Part shown: one piece after another, positions 51,273 to 57,727 of the stretch | Numbering within the stretch: the stretch's first letter is position 1 | Layout of the letters: each line of letters starts with the position of its first letter | DNA from: Candidatus Hydrogenedentota bacterium | Lineage (GTDB): Bacteria > Hydrogenedentota > Hydrogenedentia > Hydrogenedentales > JAEUWI01 | Length of the DNA stretch: 57,727 nucleotides | Reading direction: 5' to 3' | Assembly: GCA_016182605.1 (NCBI GenBank) | Contig: JACPGE010000032.1 | Coordinates: 1 to 57,727, forward strand | Position numbers and translations under genes: made by a program | Notes under the pieces: generated by a model | Databases searched by the model: none | Seen by the model: the letters and a program-made list of their open reading frames with translations, nothing else | Told to the model about the DNA's origin: nothing

Positions 51273-52547
51273 ATGAAACTGCTGGTCGAAGGCGCACCCC
51301 TGCGCGGCACCGTCGAAATCCCGGGATCCAAGTCCCACACCATCCGCGCAGTCGCCATCGCCTCGCTTGCAAAGGGCAAGAGCGTCATTGAAGCCCCCTT
51401 GGAGTCCTCCGACGGGCTCGCGGCCTTCCACGCCTACCGTGCCTTCGGCGTCCCCATCGAATCCGTGAACGGCGCCTGGCATGTCGAGGGCCTCGGCGGC
51501 CATTTCGAAGCGCCCGCGAACATCATCGATGTCGGCAATTCCGGCACTACCATGCTCATTGCGCTCGGCAGCGCGGCGCTCCTGGGTTCCGGCCTTTCCG
51601 TCCTCACGGGAGACGAGCAGGTCCGCAGACGCCCCGTGGGTCCGCTTGTAAAGGCCCTCAACGATCTCGGCGCGAAGGCACGGTGCACCCGGGACAATGG
51701 GTGTCCACCGGTTGTTGTGGAGGGCCGTATCAAGGGCGGCCGCTGCACCATCGAAGCCATGACCAGCCAGTACATTACCGCGCTGCTGATCAATGGACCC
51801 CTCGCCGATGGTGACATCGATCTCGACGTGCCCCTCCTCCATGAAAAGCCTTATGTCGGCATCACCCTCGACTGGCTCAAGCGCCATGGCGTGAAGGTGA
51901 CCTATGCGGAGGACTACAGCAGCTTCCATATCCCCGCGGGTCAGGCCTATCAACCGGTTCACCAGCGGATCCCCGGCGATTTTTCTTCCGCCACCTTCTT
52001 CCTGGCCGCAGGCGCCCTGCAAGACAACGAAGTCTTCTCTCACGGCCTCGATATGGGCGATTCCCAGGGCGACAAGGCGGTCGTGGAGTACCTCGGGGCC
52101 ATGGGCGCGGAAGTATCGGTCGAAGCCGCGGGCGTGCGCGTGCGCGCGAAGCGCCTCGTGGGCACGGAGATCGATCTGAACGCCACGCCCGACGCCCTGC
52201 CCATGATGGCGGCCCTGGCCTGTTTTGCGAAAGGCACCACCCGCCTGGTGAATGTGCCCCAGGCGCGCCTCAAAGAAACCGACCGCATCGCCACCATGCG
52301 CATGGAACTCTGTAAGATGGGTGCGCATATTGAGGAGTTGGAAGACGGGTTGGTTATTCACGAGAGCGCGATGCGTCCCGCGGAAGTTGATGGCCACGGC
52401 GATCACCGTATCGTCATGTCCCTCGCCATCGCGGGCAGCATGCTCCCGGGTACCACGACCATCAATGGATACGAAGCTGTGAACGTGACTTATCCCACCT
52501 TCCTCGACGCCTTGCACGGACTCGGCGGCAAAGGGAGGGTGGTCTGA
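51273..52547 (+). CDS. aroA: 3-phosphoshikimate 1-carboxyvinyltransferase (EPSP synthase)
   Basis: A 424-residue protein with PGSKSHTIRA (phosphate-binding Lys and Ser), GNSGTTM, the Arg-rich loop RRRPVGPLVKAL, KETDRIATMRMEL and GDHRIVMSLAIAG, all EPSP synthase motifs. It makes 5-enolpyruvylshikimate-3-phosphate from shikimate-3-phosphate and PEP. AAGGAG (51255-51260) is 12 bases from the ATG at 51273 and 3 from a GTG at 51264, so ATG is preferred. Confidence 0.96.
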   Translation: MKLLVEGAPLRGTVEIPGSKSHTIRAVAIASLAKGKSVIEAPLESSDGLAAFHAYRAFGVPIESVNGAWHVEGLGGHFEAPANIIDVGNSGTTMLIALGSAALLGSGLSVLTGDEQVRRRPVGPLVKALNDLGAKARCTRDNGCPPVVVEGRIKGGRCTIEAMTSQYITALLINGPLADGDIDLDVPLLHEKPYVGITLDWLKRHGVKVTYAEDYSSFHIPAGQAYQPVHQRIPGDFSSATFFLAAGALQDNEVFSHGLDMGDSQGDKAVVEYLGAMGAEVSVEAAGVRVRAKRLVGTEIDLNATPDALPMMAALACFAKGTTRLVNVPQARLKETDRIATMRMELCKMGAHIEELEDGLVIHESAMRPAEVDGHGDHRIVMSLAIAGSMLPGTTTINGYEAVNVTYPTFLDALHGLGGKGRVV

Positions 52548-52576
52548 AAGGCTGACACCGAACAGCATTGAGATCT

Positions 52577-52650
52577 AAGGGGACTGTACCCGCCGGTATA
52601 CAGATCCTACCGCTGCAACGAGAACTGGAACCGGCGAGGGACTGTACCCG
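52577..52650. repeat. direct repeat pair of the GGGACTGTACC family
   Basis: AAGGGGACTGTACCCGCCGG (52577-52596) and GGGACTGTACCCG (52638-52650) occur in the same direction between aroA and the acetyltransferase gene. The first matches the arm of the element at 17469 in 19 of 20 bases. Confidence 0.65.
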
Positions 52651-52706
52651 AAAGTATCGCCCCTGTCCATATCGTCTATATCGCATCACCCACGAGGAAT
52701 CCCGCC

Positions 52707-53942
52707 ATGGACTGGCGCCGCTACTCTCCAGACACCGACCGCGACGCGCTCCTGCGCATCTGGCACGAGATCGGCTGGTTCCAGCGCGATGTCCCCGCCC
52801 ACGGCGACGCAGTAGCCGCGATGACCGCTTCCGGCAACGCCTGGTGCGCCCTCATTAACGGCACCCCGGAATGCATCGTCACCACGGCCCCGGGCACCCT
52901 CAACTACCTGGGCGAAGCCATTCCCATTTCCGGTGTCTCCAGCGTGTGCACCAGCCACATCGGCCGGAAGCAAAACTTCGCACGCGACCTCAGTGCGATC
53001 GCCATTGCCCTCGATGCCGCCAACGGCGCACTCGTGAGCGCCCTCACCATGTTCGAGCAGGGCTTCTACAACCGCCTCGGCTACGGCAATGGCCCCTATG
53101 AACACCGCCTGTCCTTTGACCCCGCGCGCCTGAACGTCTCGTCACACGTGCCCACGCCGCGCCGCATCGGCCTCGACGAACTCGACAAGATCCACCGCGC
53201 CCGCATGAACCGCCACACGGGCCATGGCGCGCTCAGCTTTCATCAGCCGGGCATGACCCTCAGCCCCGCGGGGCGCTGCCCCAACGGTTTCGGCCTGGGC
53301 TATAACGGCGAGGACGGTGAAATCTCCCACATGATCTGGCTCGGCGCGGACAGCATGACTTTCGGCCCCTACGTGGTCCACTTCATGACCTGGCAGACCC
53401 CGCACCAACTCATGGAACTCCTCGGGCTGATCAAGCAATTCGGCGATCAGGTGCGCCTCGTCACCATGATGGAACCCGCCGGCATCCAGCTTCAGGATTT
53501 CCTCCTCCGCCCCATCCAGCAACTCCGCACCACCCACGGTTCCGGGTTCGAAGCGCGCATCGATGCCCTCTCCCTCTATCAATACCGCATCTGCGATCTG
53601 CAGGGCTGCCTTGCGCGCACCCACCTCCATTGCACTCCCTTCCGTCTCAACCTCAAACTCACGGACCCCATCGATGCCTGCCTCGACTTCGATCAGGCCT
53701 GGCGTGGCATTGCCGGCGACTACGTGATCACCATCGGCCCCGAATGCAGCGCCCACCGCGGGGAAGACCCCGCACTCCTCCAGATCGAATGCGGCGTTGG
53801 CGCCTTCACCCGCCTCTGGCTCGGCGCGCGTGCTGCCAGCAGCCTCTACCTCACCGACGCCCTCGCCGGGCATGACGAAGCGATCGAGCGACTGGATCTG
53901 GCCTTCCGCCTCCCCACGCCCCAGCCCGATTGGGATTTCTAA
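52707..53942 (+). CDS. Eis-like GNAT acetyltransferase
   Basis: A 411-residue protein. The first 130 residues form a GNAT fold (LLRIWHEIGWF, ISGVSSVCTSHIGRKQNFARDL, FEQGFYNRLGYGN), the middle 130 a second GNAT-like part, and the end a sterol-carrier-like domain (LKLTDPIDACLDFDQAWRG). This three-part layout is that of Eis-type multi-site acetyltransferases. The usual acetyl-CoA loop (RxxGxG/A) is replaced by GRKQNFAR, so CoA binding may differ. GAGGA precedes the ATG by about 8 bases. Confidence 0.8.
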   Translation: MDWRRYSPDTDRDALLRIWHEIGWFQRDVPAHGDAVAAMTASGNAWCALINGTPECIVTTAPGTLNYLGEAIPISGVSSVCTSHIGRKQNFARDLSAIAIALDAANGALVSALTMFEQGFYNRLGYGNGPYEHRLSFDPARLNVSSHVPTPRRIGLDELDKIHRARMNRHTGHGALSFHQPGMTLSPAGRCPNGFGLGYNGEDGEISHMIWLGADSMTFGPYVVHFMTWQTPHQLMELLGLIKQFGDQVRLVTMMEPAGIQLQDFLLRPIQQLRTTHGSGFEARIDALSLYQYRICDLQGCLARTHLHCTPFRLNLKLTDPIDACLDFDQAWRGIAGDYVITIGPECSAHRGEDPALLQIECGVGAFTRLWLGARAASSLYLTDALAGHDEAIERLDLAFRLPTPQPDWDF

Positions 53943-54067
53943 TCGCCGGGGGAGACGCAGAGACAAAGAGCTTCTCTCGCGCACCGGACCGGGGCTTGCG
54001 CGCATTTTGGAGGCATGCCATAATCGCGTCGACCGGAACCGTTTCCTTTATCCACAGGAGCAAAATA

Positions 54068-54904
54068 TTGTTGCGCCCGCATTGCATGCCGAAGATCCTG
54101 ATCGCCATTGTGCTCGCCTTGAACGGCGCGCTTCATGCGGCTCCGGTTACTTTCTGTGCCACGGGAGACGGCCCTCGCTCACCGGAGGAGTTCACCCTGA
54201 TCGCCGGCTGGTTTGCCGCCCCAAACCTCCTCTCCGGATGCGCTTTCCTGTTGCATACCGGCGATCTCTGCGCCGGCTCCACCCATTTCGACCGTGCCTA
54301 CAGCGATTCCGTGGAGGCCCTCTACCGGCAATCGCCGCTGCCCGTTGTTTTCGTGGTGGGCGACAATGAGTGGAACGATCAGGAGAATCCGGCGGAAGGC
54401 TGGGAAAACTGGTCCCGCGGGTTCCTCAACTTTGATCGGCACTTTCCGCAGGGCCCCAAGCCGGCGCGCCAGCCGGAGCGGCCGGAGAATCTCGCCTGGA
54501 TGACCGATCGGGTGCTGTTCATCGGGCTGAATCTGGTAGGCGGCAACGTACACGATGCATCTGAGTGGCGATTGCGTCATGGACAGAATCTTGCCTGGGT
54601 GAAACAGCAACTCGATGGTGCACCGGCCGCGCGCGCTGCGGTGGTCTTCGCGCAGGCAAAGCCCACGGACAAGCATGCGGATTTCTTCCCTGCGTTTATA
54701 AAATGCGTGCGTGAATGGAAGAAGCCAGTAATGTATCTGCACGGGGACGGCCACAAATGGCAATGGGAGCCCGGCTGGAAAGCCCCCAATCTGACGCGCG
54801 TGCAGGTGGACCAGGTTTCCAAAGCGCCACCCGTCCACATCACAGTGGGCGATGAAGGCGCGCCGCAATTTGTGTTTGATCGAAAGCTTTACCCGAACCA
54901 GTGA
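54068..54904 (+). CDS. secreted metallophosphoesterase-like protein
   Basis: A 278-residue protein with a signal peptide (about 1-24). Calcineurin-type motifs: ATGDGPRSPEE (first motif, in place of GDxH), LLHTGDLCAG (GD), VVGDNEW (GDN, here followed by E rather than H), and YLHGDGHKWQ (GH-type). Metal-binding order and a two-domain core are therefore plausible. AGGAG (54056-54060) is 7 bases before a TTG at 54068; ATG at 54086 is the alternative. Substrate unknown. Confidence 0.75.
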   Translation: MLRPHCMPKILIAIVLALNGALHAAPVTFCATGDGPRSPEEFTLIAGWFAAPNLLSGCAFLLHTGDLCAGSTHFDRAYSDSVEALYRQSPLPVVFVVGDNEWNDQENPAEGWENWSRGFLNFDRHFPQGPKPARQPERPENLAWMTDRVLFIGLNLVGGNVHDASEWRLRHGQNLAWVKQQLDGAPAARAAVVFAQAKPTDKHADFFPAFIKCVREWKKPVMYLHGDGHKWQWEPGWKAPNLTRVQVDQVSKAPPVHITVGDEGAPQFVFDRKLYPNQ

Positions 54905-54937
54905 GACACCGGGGCGAACCACAGGAGAGACTGCTGT

Positions 54938-55732
54938 ATGCGACATCTACCCGCACTTTGGGCCATTGGGATCGTGCTGCTGCTTTCGGGCTGCGTCACC
55001 ACGAAGCACCGCGCCCCTGGAGATCCTGACGTGTCTGGCTTTCTGAACAAGTCGATCGAAGTGAATGGCAAAGTCTCCAAGTATGTGATCTATGTGCCCG
55101 ACGGCTACACGCCCTCGAAATCGTGGCCGCTGGTTGTTTTCCTTCACGGCGCTGGAGAACGCGGCGACGACGGCATGATGCAGTCGCAGGTCGGCATATC
55201 ACCGGCTATCCGGAAGTTTCCCGAGCGTTTCCCGGCGATTGTGCTGATGCCGCAATGCCCCACCGCCCGTTTCTGGGACGCCATATTGGAGGACATGAAG
55301 GCGCAAATGGCGGCCACCCGCGAGGAGTACAACATCGACGAAAAGCGCATCTCCCTCACCGGGCTCTCCATGGGCGGTTACGGCGCCTGGATGTGGGGCG
55401 CAACCGAATCGGACACCTTCGCCGCACTCTTGCCGATATGCGGCGGCGGCGATCTCGGCGATATTGCCAAGCGGATCAGCGCCGACGTGGACGATCGCTT
55501 CGGCACGCTGGAGGAGCGCATACCCAAACTGGCTACCTTGCCAATCTGGGCCTTCCACGGTGCGGCGGATTCCGTCGTGCCCGTGGAGCAATCCCGCGTC
55601 ATGGTGGACAAGGTCAAGGCTGCCGGCGGGAATGTGAAATACACCGAGTATGAAGGGGTCGATCACAACTCCTGGGATCGTGCCTACAGCTCGAAAGAGG
55701 CCATCGAATGGCTCCTGAGCCAGCACAAATAG
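54938..55732 (+). CDS. lipoprotein esterase, alpha/beta hydrolase fold
   Basis: A 264-residue protein with a lipobox (LLLSGC, Cys19). Alpha/beta hydrolase motifs: VVFLHGAGERG (oxyanion region), the nucleophile elbow GLSMGGYG (Ser about 146), FHGAADSVVPVEQS (Asp) and GVDHNSWD (His). The group is related to the LpqC/feruloyl esterase-like family acting on polysaccharide esters. GGAGAG precedes the start. 33 bases downstream of the phosphoesterase gene and probably in one transcript. Confidence 0.85.
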   Translation: MRHLPALWAIGIVLLLSGCVTTKHRAPGDPDVSGFLNKSIEVNGKVSKYVIYVPDGYTPSKSWPLVVFLHGAGERGDDGMMQSQVGISPAIRKFPERFPAIVLMPQCPTARFWDAILEDMKAQMAATREEYNIDEKRISLTGLSMGGYGAWMWGATESDTFAALLPICGGGDLGDIAKRISADVDDRFGTLEERIPKLATLPIWAFHGAADSVVPVEQSRVMVDKVKAAGGNVKYTEYEGVDHNSWDRAYSSKEAIEWLLSQHK

Positions 55733-55781
55733 GAGCGGATCGGAACTTCACGAATCACGCCGCCTGCTTCGCCTCCTGATT

Positions 55782-57407
55782 TCAGTGTGCCGCTGGACGG
55801 ACCGGCAGCACCAGTGCACTGGGGTGCAGGGCACTCATGTGAACCGTATTCGTGGCCTTGCGCCATTCACCGCCAGGCGCCTGAAAGTCCGCGCCGGTGT
55901 TCGGGTTCACTTCGAAGCGCGGGTGGTTGCTGCTGCTCACGTGCAGACCAATCCTGTGGCCGGTGTTGAATATCCACGCGATGGACCACAGATCGATCTC
56001 CACTTCCACGACTTGGTCCGGTCCGGTGAGCAGCGGAGCGACCGTCTCGAAACTGTCGCGGGTCTTCACGCGGCGCACGCTGTCCAGCAACAAAATTTCG
56101 CGCCCGTCTGGAAACACGTCGACGAGTTTCGCGGTGAAGTCGGTGTCCGGCGCATCGCTGGAGATCGCCAGTTTCACGGATACCCGCCCGGTGATCTCCA
56201 TCGGCGCGGCAAGGGCTTCGGTCACAAAGCGCAGTATATCCTGCCGCCCTTCGAGCGTTTTGCGCTGATCGAAGGGGCCTGCAGGCAGGAGCAGATTGGC
56301 GCCGCCATGGGTGCGCACGGGATTCGCCGGATCGAAGACATAGGCCAACTTGGCGTCTTGCGATCCGCGCGCGTCGCCAGAGAGCGTCTGATCCGCATGC
56401 AGATAAAACGGCGTGGCCGTGGTGGCATACGGAGGCCAGGTTTCGGCCGTGCGCCATTCGTTTCCGGGCGCGCCGGGTTCGTCGCCGCCCATGACGTAGT
56501 AATTCACTTTGGCAAATGCGGCGGCCGCCGAGGTGTCTCCTTTCAGATGGGCCTCCAGAAAGGCATGCCGCACCTGGCTCACCTTGAGATCGAAACGGTT
56601 CTCGTTCAGCTTGTAGTCTTTCGACACATCCGGCCCGTGGGTGCTCCATTTCATGATGAGCCTATTTTGGCCCTTGGACGGCGCCTGTGCGGCGGCTTCG
56701 CGCGACAGGAATCCGTCGATGGTGCCTTGGGCAAAAATGTCTTGCCAGCCCCCCACAAAGAGCCCGGGCACGTTGACGTTCTTCGCCTGGGCCACCGTGT
56801 TGTAGTAGTTCCAGTATTCGTCGTAGGTGGGATGGCCCCGGAAATACTCGATCATGTGCGGCTGTTGCACGGCCGTGAGCCAGCCTTCCATCATGGCCTT
56901 GCGGAACACGCCGCCCTGGTAGCTCACCTGGCCGTAGAATTCCGCAGGCACGGCGTCCATAAACTGCGCGCTCAAACCGGGGGTGCTTGGCGCCATAAGC
57001 GCCTGGGTTATGGCCAGGGCGGATCCGCCCACAGTGCCGATCTTTCCGTTGCACCATGCTTGTGCCTTGATCCAGGCGACCGTGTCCGCGCCATCATGCT
57101 GATCCGGGCGCCAGCCATCGGCATAGAAGACGTGCTTCTCGCCCTCGCTCTGGCCAAATCCGCGCGTGTCCTGAATGACCACGGCATAACCGCGTTTCAG
57201 ATATTCCTGGGCGGTCTTTGCGTCGCGGCCATAGGTGCTGCGCACCAAGATCACGGGCCACGGCCCTGTGCCCTCGGGCTGGTGCACATCGGTGGCCAAC
57301 TTGACCCCGCCGGTCATGGGCACCATTTCCGGCGCAGCCGCGCACACTAAGGCAGGGAGTAGCAACAGTGCGAGACAGAAGAACAAGTAACGGTGGGAGC
57401 GCTGCAT
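55782..57407 (-). CDS. secreted CocE/NonD-family (X-Pro dipeptidyl-peptidase-like) hydrolase
   Basis: A 541-residue protein with a signal peptide (about 1-24, ending VCAAAP). The alpha/beta core has VKLATDVHQPEGTGPWPVILVRSTYGRD, the nucleophile region GKIGTVGGSALAITQ (Ser of GGS; the family usually has GxSYxG) and a cap; the C-terminal jelly-roll has PMEITGRVSVKLAISSDAPDTDF and HVSSSNHPRFEVNPNT. Members cleave ester or proline-type bonds in peptides and drugs. AAGGA lies 7 bases before the start. Convergent with the esterase. Confidence 0.85.
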   Translation of the reverse strand: MQRSHRYLFFCLALLLLPALVCAAAPEMVPMTGGVKLATDVHQPEGTGPWPVILVRSTYGRDAKTAQEYLKRGYAVVIQDTRGFGQSEGEKHVFYADGWRPDQHDGADTVAWIKAQAWCNGKIGTVGGSALAITQALMAPSTPGLSAQFMDAVPAEFYGQVSYQGGVFRKAMMEGWLTAVQQPHMIEYFRGHPTYDEYWNYYNTVAQAKNVNVPGLFVGGWQDIFAQGTIDGFLSREAAAQAPSKGQNRLIMKWSTHGPDVSKDYKLNENRFDLKVSQVRHAFLEAHLKGDTSAAAAFAKVNYYVMGGDEPGAPGNEWRTAETWPPYATTATPFYLHADQTLSGDARGSQDAKLAYVFDPANPVRTHGGANLLLPAGPFDQRKTLEGRQDILRFVTEALAAPMEITGRVSVKLAISSDAPDTDFTAKLVDVFPDGREILLLDSVRRVKTRDSFETVAPLLTGPDQVVEVEIDLWSIAWIFNTGHRIGLHVSSSNHPRFEVNPNTGADFQAPGGEWRKATNTVHMSALHPSALVLPVRPAAH

Positions 57408-57531
57408 GGTGAAATCCTTCAGTCGTTCAAACGGCCTACCTGTAAAATGGACCCGGTTCACCCTGCAGCAGTGTCATTGTAACGCCTCGGTAAACCGGAT
57501 TGCGAGTGCGCACCCTGAAGCCTGAAAAAAA

Positions 57532-57561
57532 GCCCCCCTGCGCCGCGTGGCTCAGGGGGGC
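57532..57561 (-). terminator. orphan rho-independent terminator, leftward
   Basis: GCCCCCCTG (57532-57540) and CAGGGGGGC (57553-57561) form a perfect 9-bp stem with a 12-base loop; read leftward it is followed by seven T. No leftward gene ends here within the window, since a + strand gene starts at 57709. A short RNA between about 57562 and 57700, or an upstream read-through block for the CocE gene, would explain it. Confidence 0.7.
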
Positions 57562-57708
57562 GGTAACGTCATTAAGATTTAAGATTGGGTGCAGATCTGC
57601 GATTACCGCTAATTCTGCTTAGTTAAATAGTTGTGGACTCCGATATCATGGCTTGGTTATCCTAATGTTGCAAAACGAGTTAGGCCAAGCAAAGCAAAGG
57701 AGCCCACA

Positions 57709-57727
57709 ATGGATGTAGAAGCTATGA
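57709..57727 (+). CDS. start of a further gene (partial)
   Basis: ATG at 57709 with AAAGGAG (57696-57702), 6 bases upstream. Only MDVEAM is in the window, so no function can be given. Confidence 0.5.

Noticed and set aside
51144..52568. 474-residue leftward frame over aroA
   Set aside because: It is the antisense shadow of a well-conserved aroA; no motif.
1..57727. tRNA or rRNA genes
   Set aside because: No cloverleaf-like segment or conserved rRNA stretch was noticed on either strand; a dedicated covariance search was not possible here.

Overview
The window is a GC-rich bacterial chromosome fragment with dense, mostly co-directional gene blocks, AGGAG-type ribosome binding sites and recognisable TTGACA/TATAAT-like promoters. 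The mix of genes (DUF1559-like and DUF5011-type proteins, a BNR_4 polysaccharide-processing protein, two SGNH hydrolases, several lipoproteins, a flagellar fliD-fliS unit and dispersed GGGGACTGTACC repeats) fits an uncultured Planctomycetes/PVC-like or Hydrogenedentota-type bacterium. This taxonomic guess is inference. I see no rRNA, tRNA, CRISPR array or intact insertion sequence.

Layout. 1-814: end of an unknown + strand gene, then a leftward two-gene HEPN module behind a good promoter. 956-6774: secreted SGNH hydrolase, a large secreted protein, a SHOCT membrane protein, an unknown secreted protein and a divergent methyltransferase-TPR protein. 7102-9817: a decayed patch with a truncated secreted protein, an acyltransferase starting at TTG and an internally deleted IS1634-type transposase. 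9818-14292: a leftward ABC exporter (ATPase, FtsX/MacB permease, HlyD adaptor). 14457-19660: a surface protein with Ig-like repeats, a 230-bp inverted-repeat element, and a TPR/lipoprotein operon. 20061-21737: a membrane protein with a pilin-like H-X9-DG segment. 21838-25468: leftward GGDEF-like gene, PPOX protein, leuC, leuD and a cysteine-free FmdB-like gene. 25625-34247: methyltransferase, ettA, GT39 transferase, Nudix hydrolase, possible SUKH-like protein, enoyl-CoA hydratase/isomerase, SGNH hydrolase and macrodomain protein. 34330-36544: fliD-fliS behind a near-perfect sigma-28 promoter and closed by a terminator. 36802-44508: an ArsR-family regulator followed by a six-gene complex I/hydrogenase-4-like operon. 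44465-57407: BNR_4 protein, cNMP-binding protein, EIIA-zinc ribbon fusion, aroE, HIT protein, rsmE, a second GT39 transferase, aroA, an Eis-like acetyltransferase, a phosphoesterase, an esterase lipoprotein and a CocE-type hydrolase. A further gene begins at the right edge.

The most interesting system is 36767-44508. Six subunits resemble group 4 membrane-bound hydrogenases and keep the antiporter-like lysines and all iron-sulfur ligands, but the large subunit lacks the NiFe-binding cysteines (Ala211 and Ser214 in place of the first CxxC; no C-terminal CxxC). It is therefore best read as an energy-converting hydrogenase-related (Ehr) complex of unknown substrate. The ArsR gene in front appears to be leaderless, and its promoter carries an ATTC-N8-GAAT palindrome between -35 and -10, the pattern known for BigR/SqrR-type persulfide-responsive repressors. 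This suggests, without proving, a link between this complex and sulfur or redox stress.
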